Below are positions 8,475 to 15,479 of a stretch of 26,774 bases of DNA, one piece after another. The notes under the pieces are model-generated. The model had not been told where the DNA came from. It ran no database searches and was given only the letters and a program-made list of their open reading frames with translations. Made by a program: the position numbers and the translations under genes. This stretch comes from CAYRWR01 sp964537555 (GTDB taxonomy: Bacteria > Spirochaetota > Brevinematia > Brevinematales > CAYRWR01): positions 1 to 26,774 of the forward strand of contig CAZIAD010000044.1 in assembly GCA_964537555.1 (NCBI GenBank), given 5' to 3'. The stretch's first letter is position 1, and each line of letters starts with the position of its first letter.

Positions 8475-8508
8475 AAAGGGGGACTGTTGAAGGACAGTCC
8501 CCCTTTTT
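8475..8508 (+). terminator. Intrinsic terminator after the triple-module lipoprotein
   Basis: Perfect ten-base stem GGGGGACTGT/ACAGTCCCCC (8478-8487 and 8494-8503) with loop TGAAGG, an upstream AAA and a following run of five T. Confidence 0.95.
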
Positions 8509-8534
8509 GATATTCTGGTAAATTATGCTATAGT
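8507..8534 (+). promoter_or_regulatory. Likely promoter of the SH3 protein
   Basis: TTGATA at 8507-8512 and TATAGT at 8529-8534 with a 16-base spacer, overlapping the tail of the preceding terminator. Confidence 0.5.
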
Positions 8535-8568
8535 TATAACACAGTAAAAAATAAAAACGGGGTAAATA

Positions 8569-9573
8569 ATGGCACTATCTGGTAAATCAGGGCTTGTCAC
8601 GCTACTCTTTTTGACTATGACCAGCCTCCTGTATAGTCAAAACATTGACACATCCAGAGTGTATTGTTCTACCGTCAATGGCCTCCGGGTCCGGAGTATG
8701 CCCTCCCTGGATGTCTCCAGCCAGACTATAGCTACCCTCAGGGAAGGGGAGACAGTCCATTTCCTGGGAGTGCGCAGTACTCATTCAGCCATCGTGACTT
8801 TACGGAGCCAGACCTATACCAATGTCTTTATGTTCATACGTACCATGGGTGGGCAGGAGGGCTGGGTATTTGCAGATGCCCTCTGTCCCGGGACAGTCAG
8901 CGGAGTCACAGACTGGCAGTCGGACAGGCTCCAGGGGCCGGTCTCCAAACGGATAATAAAGCAAAAATATCCAGACGGTTCAGTGAACTTAAAAAGCATA
9001 GATCGTTATGATCTGCTGGGACGTAAGTACTATTATGCCTATTACTGGAGTGGTCCGGAACCTGCTTATGAAGTCTGGATCTCTTATGATAAGGCAGGCA
9101 GGAAAAAAAATGCTTCAAATCTCAAGGTAACTTATGATAAGAAGGGATATCTGGTATACCTGGAGGAAAAAGTTCCAGTTGAGGGATCGGAAACAGGGGA
9201 ATCGGATCTTTTAAGCTATACTTACAGATATGACAGTTCAGGGAGGATACTGGAAGAGGACAATACAGGTATGATGACATGGATCAATATCAGTTATAAG
9301 TACCAAAAATCCGGGAGGCTGTCTGAACGGATCTGGAACTGTGCTTCGGATGTTGCGGGGGAGGAGCTGGAGACTACTCTGTATTACTATAATGCTCAGG
9401 GCCGGCTGGACTATGCGGAACAGACATATACAAGCAGTATGGATGAGAAAGCATTGAAATCTTACATTAAGTACGACTTGGATAAACAGGGAAATATCAT
9501 TCGATCTGTAAAATATGGCGAGCATAAGGAAATACAGTCTGAGTTACTTTATACCTATGAGTATTGGCAGTAA
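8569..9573 (+). CDS. Secreted bacterial SH3-domain protein
   Basis: The 334 residues start with a signal peptide (about 1-23, cleavage near YSQ). A bacterial SH3 domain follows at about 28-105 (NGLRVRSMP, TLREGETVHFLG, GGQEGWVFADAL), a fold that usually binds peptidoglycan or protein partners outside the membrane. The rest (about 130-334) is a run of short hairpin repeats of the form YD..GR / YDKKGYL / YRYDSSGRIL / YYNAQGRLDY, similar to YD or antibody-like MORN-type repeats. No enzyme motif is present. AACGGGG precedes the ATG at a fair distance. It probably acts at the envelope; the partner is unknown. Confidence 0.8.
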   Translation: MALSGKSGLVTLLFLTMTSLLYSQNIDTSRVYCSTVNGLRVRSMPSLDVSSQTIATLREGETVHFLGVRSTHSAIVTLRSQTYTNVFMFIRTMGGQEGWVFADALCPGTVSGVTDWQSDRLQGPVSKRIIKQKYPDGSVNLKSIDRYDLLGRKYYYAYYWSGPEPAYEVWISYDKAGRKKNASNLKVTYDKKGYLVYLEEKVPVEGSETGESDLLSYTYRYDSSGRILEEDNTGMMTWINISYKYQKSGRLSERIWNCASDVAGEELETTLYYYNAQGRLDYAEQTYTSSMDEKALKSYIKYDLDKQGNIIRSVKYGEHKEIQSELLYTYEYWQ

Positions 9574-9595
9574 CTGGAATAATAGCCCGATATAT

Positions 9596-9624
9596 TTGAC
9601 ACATCTGTTTCATAGGCATAGAAT
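9596..9624 (+). promoter_or_regulatory. Strong sigma-70 promoter of the KTSC gene
   Basis: TTGACA at 9596-9601 is a perfect -35 and TAGAAT at 9619-9624 is a near-perfect -10, with a 17-base spacer. It lies between the SH3 gene stop and the KTSC ATG. Confidence 0.85.
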
Positions 9625-9643
9625 GAATACAGAACGGAGGTTT

Positions 9644-10012
9644 ATGATGAAAAAAATAGTGTTGTTTATGATTCTTTTTTCTACTGTACCCTGCCTTCAT
9701 GCCTTCGAATATCAGAATTTCCCCAGCTATGAAAAAGCCATGACCTACTATCTCAATAAATTCAAGACCAAAGACTATATACGCCCTGACTCTGAACTAA
9801 TCAAGCTAGCCATTTACTATCCCAATACCCAGCGTAAAGTGATGCTGATACAGTTGAAGAATACCGGCAGTCTCATGATCTATGAGAATGTGCCTAAGCT
9901 GACCTGGTTTAACTTCACCGAAGCCAAGTCCAAGGATGAATATTTTAATCTTTTCATCACCAATAAATTTCCCTTTAAGCTGAAACAGGTGCCCGCGGGT
10001 ACTAATCAGTAA
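9644..10012 (+). CDS. Secreted KTSC-domain protein
   Basis: The 122-residue protein has a signal peptide (about 1-20, cleaved after CLHA) and a mature part that is nearly all one KTSC domain (about 45-110). That domain is named for its occurrence at the end of some lysyl-tRNA synthetases. Matching features are a strand with YYPNTQRKVMLIQLKNTG, then YENVP, a Trp/Phe, and EAKSKDEYFN before a terminal F. Its molecular role is not established. Start choice: ATG 9644 (or 9647) has CGGAGG at 9635-9640, and an upstream extension to 9515 would run through the previous gene and the promoter. No obvious terminator follows. An exported KTSC domain is unusual. Confidence 0.78.
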   Translation: MMKKIVLFMILFSTVPCLHAFEYQNFPSYEKAMTYYLNKFKTKDYIRPDSELIKLAIYYPNTQRKVMLIQLKNTGSLMIYENVPKLTWFNFTEAKSKDEYFNLFITNKFPFKLKQVPAGTNQ

Positions 10013-10106
10013 CAGGGGGCTTGTCCCCTCGATAGTGTAGCTAGACTTCGCAGGCGGTAAACTCGGGGACCACCCCTCTGATAGTGAGACTTTTGCAGAG
10101 TAAAAA

Positions 10107-10164
10107 TGAGGATAATTACTGCTGAAGCAGTAATATCTAGCCTCTGTGTAAAAAATTATCCTTA
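10107..10164. repeat. Nested inverted repeats able to form alternative stems
   Basis: An outer inverted repeat pairs 10107-10117 with 10154-10164 (10 of 11 bases, core GGATAATT/AATTATCC). An inner perfect hairpin ATTACTGC-TGAA-GCAGTAAT lies at 10115-10134. The two share bases 10115-10117, so the full stems cannot form together. Confidence 0.6.
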
Positions 10165-10354
10165 AACCGAACTGTAGGAAAAAAAATACTGTTTTACCGG
10201 TAAAGAAGTGGCTTACAGAAATTATTATTGCCAGCTACTGACGTTGCCCTCTGCGACGGTGCCTGTTCTGAGCTTGTTGAAGGGTGAGAGATGAATGCAG
10301 GAATCGTTTGGCGTGAGTGAATGCTGAGTACAAACGGCACACACTGATCTCCAC

Positions 10355-10520
10355 CAGGCCCTTTCATCCTACCTCTTTACGAACTTTGCGCCTTTGCGAG
10401 AGGCCCATAAAGAAAACCGATCCACGATCAAACAGAGTAATTACCCACAACACCTACTCAAAACCGCCAGGCCCTTTCATCCTACCTCTCCGTGACTCCG
10501 TGTCTCTGCGAGAGGCTCAT
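10355..10520. repeat. Tandem intergenic repeat, locus 1 (two units, about 113-base period)
   Basis: The unit starts CCAGGCCCTTTCATCCTACC and runs through CTCT ... TGCGAGAGGC, with starts near 10355 and 10468. CCTCT and AGAGG ends are conserved as an inverted repeat although the middle differs (ACTTTGCGCCTTTGCG against CTCCGTGTCTCTGCG). Related units occur at 13263 and 13375. The motif resembles the CTCCGTGTCTCTGTG and CTTTGCGCCTTTGCG type sequences scattered through many environmental genomes. Confidence 0.7.
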
Positions 10521-10530
10521 TTCCCCCAAG

Positions 10531-10914
10531 CTAAAACAATGACCCCTCACCATCCTCCACCACAGCCTTATATTTCTCATGGAGGGCTGAGCGCAGGATG
10601 ACACTCTTGTCGTGGCCCAGCTTCTCGGTGAGTTCCACCAGCTTCCCGGTCAGGACGGCATTGAGGCGTATCCTGATATGCATAGTATAGGCCTCATCCT
10701 CACCATGTGCCACCGTGTGGGGCAGCCCCAGGTTGAATACCTTGATGTACAGGGCCTTTACCGCGTCGGCAAACAGAGCGTTCTGCTTCTTGCCCGTCCG
10801 CTGCATGAGGGCTTCCAGCATGTCGTGTTCTCCGGTAGAGATACGCAGAGGGTACTTGATGTACTCCCCTTTGTTGTCGGGACTTTCCATTTCAGGGAAG
10901 AGATTGGTTTCCAT
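10531..10914 (-). CDS. Small protein with two ribbon-helix-helix-like motifs
   Basis: These 127 residues look like a DNA-binding protein made of two RHH units in one chain. Unit 1: strand YPLRIS 21-26, helix about 28-40, helix about 43-58. Unit 2: strand MHIRIRL 78-84, helix about 86-99, helix about 102-115. Each has the strand with alternating polar and non-polar residues and the two-helix spacing typical of Arc/CopG/MetJ-type repressors, which normally need two chains to form one binding unit. ATG 10914 is chosen for AGGA seven bases upstream; the longer 11040 start would cross the promoter at 10942-10947. It stands alone, with no toxin or relaxase beside it. The RHH call is by pattern. Alternatives are an antitoxin-like or nucleoid-associated protein. 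Confidence 0.62.
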   Translation of the reverse strand: METNLFPEMESPDNKGEYIKYPLRISTGEHDMLEALMQRTGKKQNALFADAVKALYIKVFNLGLPHTVAHGEDEAYTMHIRIRLNAVLTGKLVELTEKLGHDKSVILRSALHEKYKAVVEDGEGSLF

Positions 10915-10941
10915 TTCTGATCCTGCTCCTATGTATAGTCT

Positions 10942-10950
10942 ATTATAGCA
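10942..10950 (-). promoter_or_regulatory. Extended -10 promoter of the double-RHH gene
   Basis: On the minus strand, TGC is followed directly by TATAAT (plus-strand 10942-10947), a TGn extended -10. No good -35 is seen. The odd palindrome ATAGTCTAT lies immediately downstream of it and could be a self-operator, but its arms are only four bases. Confidence 0.65.
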
Positions 10951-11096
10951 TACTTGGCAGCTCTTTGCCTGTTTTAGGATGGGACTATGTATGGCTCTCA
11001 TCCCGTAAATACAGAACACATTGCTTATATGTGGATACATTTACCCACCATCATCATGCCGGTACCATTTTTTTATACTCAGTTTTAAGCCTGAAA

Positions 11097-11125
11097 TTGT
11101 TTATGAGGCTAATCTATGATATAAT
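11097..11125 (+). promoter_or_regulatory. Possible promoter upstream of the Kelch-transglycosylase operon
   Basis: TTGTTT at 11097-11102, 17 bases, TATAAT at 11120-11125 with an extended TGn. It would give a leader of about 180 to 230 bases, unusually long for this window. Confidence 0.5.
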
Positions 11126-11308
11126 ACTATGGGTGTATCACTGATTTTGGGGGGAAATTCGGCCATTGGTACGAAATTCCAAAATCTTCTGCCTTTATAG
11201 AGTTTGCTGGATTTTTTTTAGGAATAGTATAGGCAATATTTCAGGTATTTCTATGATATTATTTTTGGAATTGCCTTCATATTACTGAAATCAAGTGCGG
11301 ACACTGAA

Positions 11309-12397
11309 ATGACAGGCTTAATCCAAAATTGGAAAATCCTATCCTGGAGAAGAATTATCATCGTGAAGAATACAAAGAAAAAAATAGTGTTTATTATTCT
11401 GATTCTGTTTCTCAGTTCATTTTTTGGATACTATATCCTGGGGGCCAATGATACCCGGAATAATAGCCATTTTACCGGTAGCCTCAGTCAATGGCAGCTG
11501 GGTACGGAACAGGCCTCTTTTCCGGGTAGATCCATCCATACTACCACCGAATTTAAGGATAAGCTCTGGATCATAGGAGGCTGGAATGGTCGTAAAACCT
11601 TCAATGATATCTGGTATTCAGAGGACGGCATCCATTGGGAACAGGCCCTGGAGCATGCTCCTTTTCAGGCCCGGGTCGCTCACACTACCATAGTCTACAA
11701 GGGCCGTCTATGGGTGATCGGCGGCTTATATTTCGATAAAAACCAGGATATCCATGATCTTAATGACGTGTGGAGCAGCGCGGATGGCCTACACTGGACT
11801 AGAGTCACTGCTCATGCTCCCTTTAGCGCCCGGGGAGGACACTCCACAGTGGTGTTTAAAAATAAGATATACCTCATAGGTGGAATTGCCCATGGAATCG
11901 ACATCTGGTCCACCGCTAATGGGAAAGACTGGATACAGTCCGGCAATGACACCAATATACAGGCCCGGGGAGGGCATGCCTCTGTGGTCTATAAGGATAA
12001 AATATGGATCATAGGCGGTATGCACGTAGATAGGCAGAATAACTACTACGGTCTCAATGATGCCTGGTACTCCGAGGATGGCACGACCTGGAAACTCTCA
12101 GTGACCAATGCGGCATTTTTTGCCGGTGGAGGAGGGTCCTGTGCTGTATATGACAACATGATGTGGGTCATCGGGGGATATAACCGTCGGGGCAGGGTCT
12201 TTGTGACTGAAAATGGTTCCATCTGGAAGAATGTAGACATGGAAGCTGACTTTGGGGAAAGGATAGGCCTCAATTGCATACCCTTCAAAGGCAGGCTATG
12301 GGTCATTGGCGGTTTTAACGGTGGGGAGCATAAAAACGATATCTGGTATATGGGAAGACCAGCAGATGAGCCTATACCCGGAGAAAATGAACAATGA
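11309..12397 (+). CDS. Membrane-anchored or secreted Kelch-repeat protein
   Basis: The protein (362 residues from ATG 11309) has a basic KNTKKK segment and a hydrophobic stretch at about 26-44, then six Kelch-type blades that should close into a beta-propeller. Each blade has the GG doublet after a hydrophobic strand (LWIIGGW, LWVIGGL, IYLIGGI, IWIIGGM, MWVIGGY, LWVIGGF). A W(Y/S)S.DG..W motif recurs in most blades. Such propellers bind proteins or sugars outside the cell. The start is uncertain: GTG 11363 (residue 19) would give a conventional signal peptide, but neither start has a good ribosome binding site. The stop overlaps the transglycosylase ATG (ATGA), so the two are coupled, which suggests a cell-wall-related role. 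Confidence 0.85.
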   Translation: MTGLIQNWKILSWRRIIIVKNTKKKIVFIILILFLSSFFGYYILGANDTRNNSHFTGSLSQWQLGTEQASFPGRSIHTTTEFKDKLWIIGGWNGRKTFNDIWYSEDGIHWEQALEHAPFQARVAHTTIVYKGRLWVIGGLYFDKNQDIHDLNDVWSSADGLHWTRVTAHAPFSARGGHSTVVFKNKIYLIGGIAHGIDIWSTANGKDWIQSGNDTNIQARGGHASVVYKDKIWIIGGMHVDRQNNYYGLNDAWYSEDGTTWKLSVTNAAFFAGGGGSCAVYDNMMWVIGGYNRRGRVFVTENGSIWKNVDMEADFGERIGLNCIPFKGRLWVIGGFNGGEHKNDIWYMGRPADEPIPGENEQ

Positions 12398-13125
12398 AAA
12401 AGTCTACAGTACAGAAAAGCTCTTTTGTAGTAAGAGCTATGCTGTTCACTCTGAAATCTATAGTGATACTTCATCTGCTCCTGGTCGTTTTTATAGGAAT
12501 CATGTCTCTCCATTTGAGGGTTCATAATCCTGCGAAATCCTCTCTAATGCTTTACCGCCAGTACTTTTATCATTACCCGATACAGCCGGTGCATTTTATC
12601 CCCCTGTCTGAAATACCGGAGAGCTTTGCCTTAATAACAGTGGCTACAGAGGACATCAAATTCTGGCAGCACAAGGGTATCAACATCACAGCCATTAAAT
12701 GGGCCTATGTGGTAAACAAACATGTAGGCTACCGGATGTATGGGGGCAGTACCATTACTCAGCAGCTGGCCCGGACCATGTTTCTTATCCCCAAAAAATG
12801 GATAGTCAGAAAATATGCGGAGATGATCATCGCGCTGGAGATGGAATTATTTCTGTCCAAGCAGCGTATACTGGAATTGTATTTAAACTACTGTGAATGG
12901 GGCAAAGGTATATTCGGCGTGGCTCAGGCTGCTCAGTATCACTACCAGACCGATATTAATCATCTAAGCCTGGACCAATCTACCCGGCTGATAACCATAC
13001 TGGCCAATCCCCTGGATTATGGCCCCTATACCTTTCAGGACCAGAAAATGATGATCAACCGCTATTACACCATGAAGTTCAGGTACTACACTTACCAGAA
13101 ATTTCAGGACATCGACCGCATGTAG
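12394..13125 (+). CDS. mtgA: Monofunctional biosynthetic peptidoglycan transglycosylase (GT51)
   Basis: MtgA polymerises lipid II into glycan strands at the outer face of the cytoplasmic membrane. The 243 residues have one membrane anchor (about 16-40) and then the GT51 domain. The motifs are TEDIKFWQHKG at 85-95 with the catalytic Glu86, GGSTITQQLARTMFL at 117-131, RKYAEMIIALE at 139-149 and SKQRILELYLNYCEWG at 155-170. There is no penicillin-binding transpeptidase domain, and the length is typical for the family. The gene overlaps the Kelch gene by four bases, so the two products may act together. No terminator is obvious before the repeats at 13209. Confidence 0.93.
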   Translation: MKKSTVQKSSFVVRAMLFTLKSIVILHLLLVVFIGIMSLHLRVHNPAKSSLMLYRQYFYHYPIQPVHFIPLSEIPESFALITVATEDIKFWQHKGINITAIKWAYVVNKHVGYRMYGGSTITQQLARTMFLIPKKWIVRKYAEMIIALEMELFLSKQRILELYLNYCEWGKGIFGVAQAAQYHYQTDINHLSLDQSTRLITILANPLDYGPYTFQDQKMMINRYYTMKFRYYTYQKFQDIDRM

Positions 13126-13208
13126 AATGTCTCCACTAAGGTAGAAGTGCAGGATAATCGGGATTGCAGCTTTTAATCTAAATGAGAGATTGGCTGAAGC
13201 CGGTAACA

Positions 13209-13430
13209 GAATCGAACTACGCCCATTCCAGGTTAATACCAATACCATCCTCTATCTTGCGACAGGACCTTCTCTCCTGCCTCTCCGTGTCTCTGTGTCT
13301 CTGTGAGAAGTATTTAATCGAATCGAACTACGATCAAGATACTGTCAGTACAAATGCCCCATCCCAAAAGCCTCCAGGACCTTCCTCCTATCTCTTCGTG
13401 CCTCAGTGTCTCTGTGAGAGACTCCCATAA
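13209..13430. repeat. Tandem intergenic repeat, locus 2 (two units, about 112-base period)
   Basis: GAATCGAACTAC occurs at 13209-13220 and again at 13320-13331. CAGGACCTTC followed by CTCTCCGTG or CTCTTCGTG and TGTCTCTGTGAGA occurs from 13263 and from 13375. These units match locus 1 (10355-10520) in period, order and the GTACAAA and ACGATCAA pieces of the spacer. The second unit overlaps the last codons of the aldolase gene. Confidence 0.72.
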
Positions 13431-14041
13431 GCCCCGATCAGCTCCTGCAAGGCCCGCCCCACGCTGTCCCAGTCGCCCCTCTCCATCCACTCCCGCTTAA
13501 AGATACTCCCCCCGAAGGCTATAGCCTCACAGCCTGCATCAAAGAACTCCCCGATGTTAGCCGGGCTGACCCCGCCGCAGGCCAGGAGGGGCACTTTATC
13601 CAGGGGGCCCTTGATCTCCCGGATGTACACCGGCCCCAGGGACTTGGCCGGGAAGAGCTTGACCATTGTGGCACCCAGCTGCCAGGCCCGGTAGATGTCC
13701 TGGGGCGTCATCGCACCCGGAAATACCGGTATACTGTTCTTTACACAGTAGGCCATCACTTCCTCCACGATCACAGGGGAGACGATAAAGCCCGCCCCTG
13801 CGTCCAGGGCGGCATGCATGTCCTCCAGGGACAGCACCGTACCTGCTCCCACCGAGAGCAGGCCCTCACCGGCCCGGATGAGCTCCTTTATCATGGGAGC
13901 AGCACCGTCCGTGTTCATAGTGATCTCGATGTGATTCAGGCCGGCCGAGATCACGGTCTCAGCCAGCCTGTTTATCTTATCTTTATGTATACCCCTGACG
14001 ATCCCCAGAAGAGGCCTTTTCATAAACTTTTCTAATTCCAT
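13403..14041 (-). CDS. eda: 2-dehydro-3-deoxyphosphogluconate / 4-hydroxy-2-oxoglutarate aldolase
   Basis: Eda splits KDPG to pyruvate and glyceraldehyde-3-phosphate (and KHG to pyruvate and glyoxylate) through a Schiff base. The 212-residue TIM barrel carries Arg16 in GIVRG, Glu39 in HIEIT, GAGTV at 65-69, PG at 108-109, and the Schiff-base Lys128 in MVKLFPA; GG at 156-157 is the phosphate loop. All are intact. No Edd dehydratase or sugar kinase is beside it, so it may serve hexuronate breakdown or oxoglutarate turnover instead of a full Entner-Doudoroff route. AAGGAG lies 12 bases before the ATG; ATG at residue 7 is an alternative. The last nine or so codons lie within the intergenic repeat, giving an atypical end (SLSQRH). 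Confidence 0.93.
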   Translation of the reverse strand: MELEKFMKRPLLGIVRGIHKDKINRLAETVISAGLNHIEITMNTDGAAPMIKELIRAGEGLLSVGAGTVLSLEDMHAALDAGAGFIVSPVIVEEVMAYCVKNSIPVFPGAMTPQDIYRAWQLGATMVKLFPAKSLGPVYIREIKGPLDKVPLLACGGVSPANIGEFFDAGCEAIAFGGSIFKREWMERGDWDSVGRALQELIGAYGSLSQRH

Positions 14042-14457
14042 ATTTAAGTATTCTCCTTTATCTGTCGTAGGAGGTGAAGAAAATGGTATTAAAGTACTTA
14101 TCAGTTTTTTTCTTCATGTATAATCATTAATCTAAGTGCAATTATATGCGTCAATTCCTCGCAGATGACATGCAGGATGCATTAACTCCGGCGGTGCCAT
14201 GGATGGCAAGAAGTCGGAGGAAGTCCTCGTTTTACTCCTCAATGTGCGCCCCACAATATACCACAATAGGGTTGTACCCTATACTGTACCGTCCCGCAGG
14301 GCATCGACCCGGCTGAGCACATTGTCTGCTAAACCCCGGGACTTACTCACGAGGTGACAGTGCTCTGTCCAACCGATCAAGAGGCCACTTCTCGGTCCCT
14401 GAGCTCCTAGTCGAAGGGTTGTTACTTTCTTTTGGCCCGTAAAGAAAGTAAGCCCCC
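14042..14457. other. Non-coding stretch with several perfect hairpins
   Basis: No gene is supported in these 416 bases. Inverted repeats seen are TGCCAT-GG-ATGGCA (near 14196-14209), GAGGA-AG-TCCTC (near 14217-14228), ATAGGGT-TGT-ACCCTAT (14266-14282) and the 11-base stem at 14422-14451. A very short plus-strand reading frame with a perfect AGGAGGTG site lies at 14083-14130. Confidence 0.55.
14422..14451. repeat. Perfect 11-base inverted repeat after the metallolyase gene
   Basis: TTACTTTCTTT and AAAGAAAGTAA flank an eight-base loop. It lies six bases beyond the stop of the minus-strand metallolyase and may protect or end that transcript. Similar TTACTTTCTTT hairpins are common dispersed repeats in bacteria. 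Confidence 0.6.
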
Positions 14458-15405
14458 CTATAGATCGCTCTTGGACAGGGTGTCAAAGAACTTTACATAG
14501 TTATCTTTATCAGGCCCGTTACGGAACTCCATAGAGGCACGGGGATGTTCGTTCATCATACCGGCGATAGCAAAGGGAATGATATAACCCCATTCGATCT
14601 GCTCTCTCAGGGGGATAAACTGCTTGCTGATCAGCTCCAGGATAGGGCGGAGGTCATACTTGGGGTTCTTGAGGAATCCCAGGAGCAGCTCCAGGGTACA
14701 GTTACCAGCCGCACGGCCTATGCCGTATACGGTAGCATCCAGGTAGTTAGCTCCATGGATGATGGCCTCGATAGTATTGGAAAAGGCCAGCTGCTGGTTG
14801 TTATGCCCGTGGAATCCCACTTCCTTGGTCTTGAGCCACTTCTTGGCCCGCTTTATCTCTTCTTCGATTGTCTCCTGGTAGAATGAGCCGAAGGAGTCCA
14901 CCATATAGATGGTACCGCACTTTGCCTCTTCCTCGGCCTGCTGCAGGGCTTCATCCAGCTCGGAGCCCAGGTTCTTGGAGATTGCCATGAGGTTGATAGT
15001 AGTCTCATAGCCCAGCGCGTCAAATTCATTGACCATGGCGATGGCTTTATCGATGTCCTTGACATAACAGGCTACCCGCATCATATCCACGGGGCTGTCT
15101 TTGGCATCCTTGACGTCCTTCATGTCCACCCGGCCGATGTCTACCATGGTAGAGATCTTGATGTCGGATTCCTGCCCTTCGATCACTTTCTTGATCACGT
15201 CGTCTTCACAGAATTTCCACACACCGTATTCTTTTTCGTCAAACATCCCTTTTGAGTTTTTATAGCCTAATTCGATATAATCCACACCGGAGGCTGCCAC
15301 CGCTTTGTACACACCCCGTACAAACTTCATGTCGAAGTCATGGTTATTGATGAGTCCGCCATCCCGGATAGTACAGTCCAGGACCTTGATCTGTTCCCTA
15401 TACAT
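14458..15405 (-). CDS. DRE-TIM metallolyase (HMG-CoA lyase-like aldolase)
   Basis: The 315-residue TIM-barrel protein belongs to the HMGL-like family, which contains 4-hydroxy-2-oxovalerate aldolase and 2-isopropylmalate synthase. These enzymes make or break a C-C bond next to a 2-oxo acid using a divalent metal. Key residues are Asp10, Arg14 and Asp15 in LDCTIRDGG, the metal histidines 199 and 201 in GFHGHNN, DSFGS at 170-174 and GIGRAAGN at 228-235. The communication domain of the oxovalerate aldolases is short here and no acetaldehyde dehydrogenase partner is near, so the substrate is unknown. Relatives occur in surface-sugar clusters. ATG 15405 is used because AGAGGAG lies seven bases upstream; the 15429 start would place that site inside the gene. 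Confidence 0.85.
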   Translation of the reverse strand: MYREQIKVLDCTIRDGGLINNHDFDMKFVRGVYKAVAASGVDYIELGYKNSKGMFDEKEYGVWKFCEDDVIKKVIEGQESDIKISTMVDIGRVDMKDVKDAKDSPVDMMRVACYVKDIDKAIAMVNEFDALGYETTINLMAISKNLGSELDEALQQAEEEAKCGTIYMVDSFGSFYQETIEEEIKRAKKWLKTKEVGFHGHNNQQLAFSNTIEAIIHGANYLDATVYGIGRAAGNCTLELLLGFLKNPKYDLRPILELISKQFIPLREQIEWGYIIPFAIAGMMNEHPRASMEFRNGPDKDNYVKFFDTLSKSDL

Positions 15406-15450
15406 AAGTATCTCCTCTTTTTTAAGCATAAATGAAAAATTTATTGGTCT

Positions 15451-15479
15451 ATTTTAGCCTGTTTTCCCATTATCGTCAA
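15451..15479 (-). promoter_or_regulatory. Sigma-70 promoter of the metallolyase
   Basis: On the minus strand TTGACG (15474-15479) and TAAAAT (15451-15456) have a 17-base spacer. The GH57 gene at 21544 has the same hexamers and spacing. Confidence 0.82.

Larger units (their letters stand above)
10013..10530. other. Non-coding stretch with hairpins and repeats
   Basis: No gene is supported in these 518 bases. The first part holds a GGGG/CCCC hairpin just after the KTSC stop and the inverted repeats at 10107-10164. Around 10264-10290 is a TTCTGAGCTTGTTGAAGG segment that resembles widespread intergenic repeats. The rest is the tandem repeat pair at 10355-10520. Confidence 0.6.
10915..11308. other. 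Non-coding region between divergent genes
   Basis: Contains the minus promoter at 10942-10950 and a plus-strand TTGTTT-17-TATAAT at 11097-11125 with TGA before the -10. A further TGATATTAT at 11254-11262 could serve the Kelch gene more closely. No gene is visible. Confidence 0.6.

Noticed and set aside
10317..10601. 94-codon plus-strand frame
   Set aside because: It runs through the tandem intergenic repeats and into the double-RHH gene, has no ribosome binding site, and its product reflects the repeat.
10611..10948. Plus-strand frames of 77 and 102 codons
   Set aside because: Antisense shadows of the double-RHH gene, whose minus-strand product has a coherent domain pattern.
13209..13430. 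CRISPR array
   Set aside because: Only two units per locus, repeats are imperfect and the period of about 112 is too long for repeat-spacer units; no cas gene is present.
14149..14154. TTGACG on the minus strand as the -35 of eda
   Set aside because: At 17 bases the -10 would be ATTAAT, only a four-of-six match; the TATAAT nearby has no -35. The true eda promoter is unclear.
14160..14420. A tRNA or riboswitch in the gap
   Set aside because: Hairpins are present, but no cloverleaf, TPsiC-loop motif or known riboswitch core could be read on either strand.
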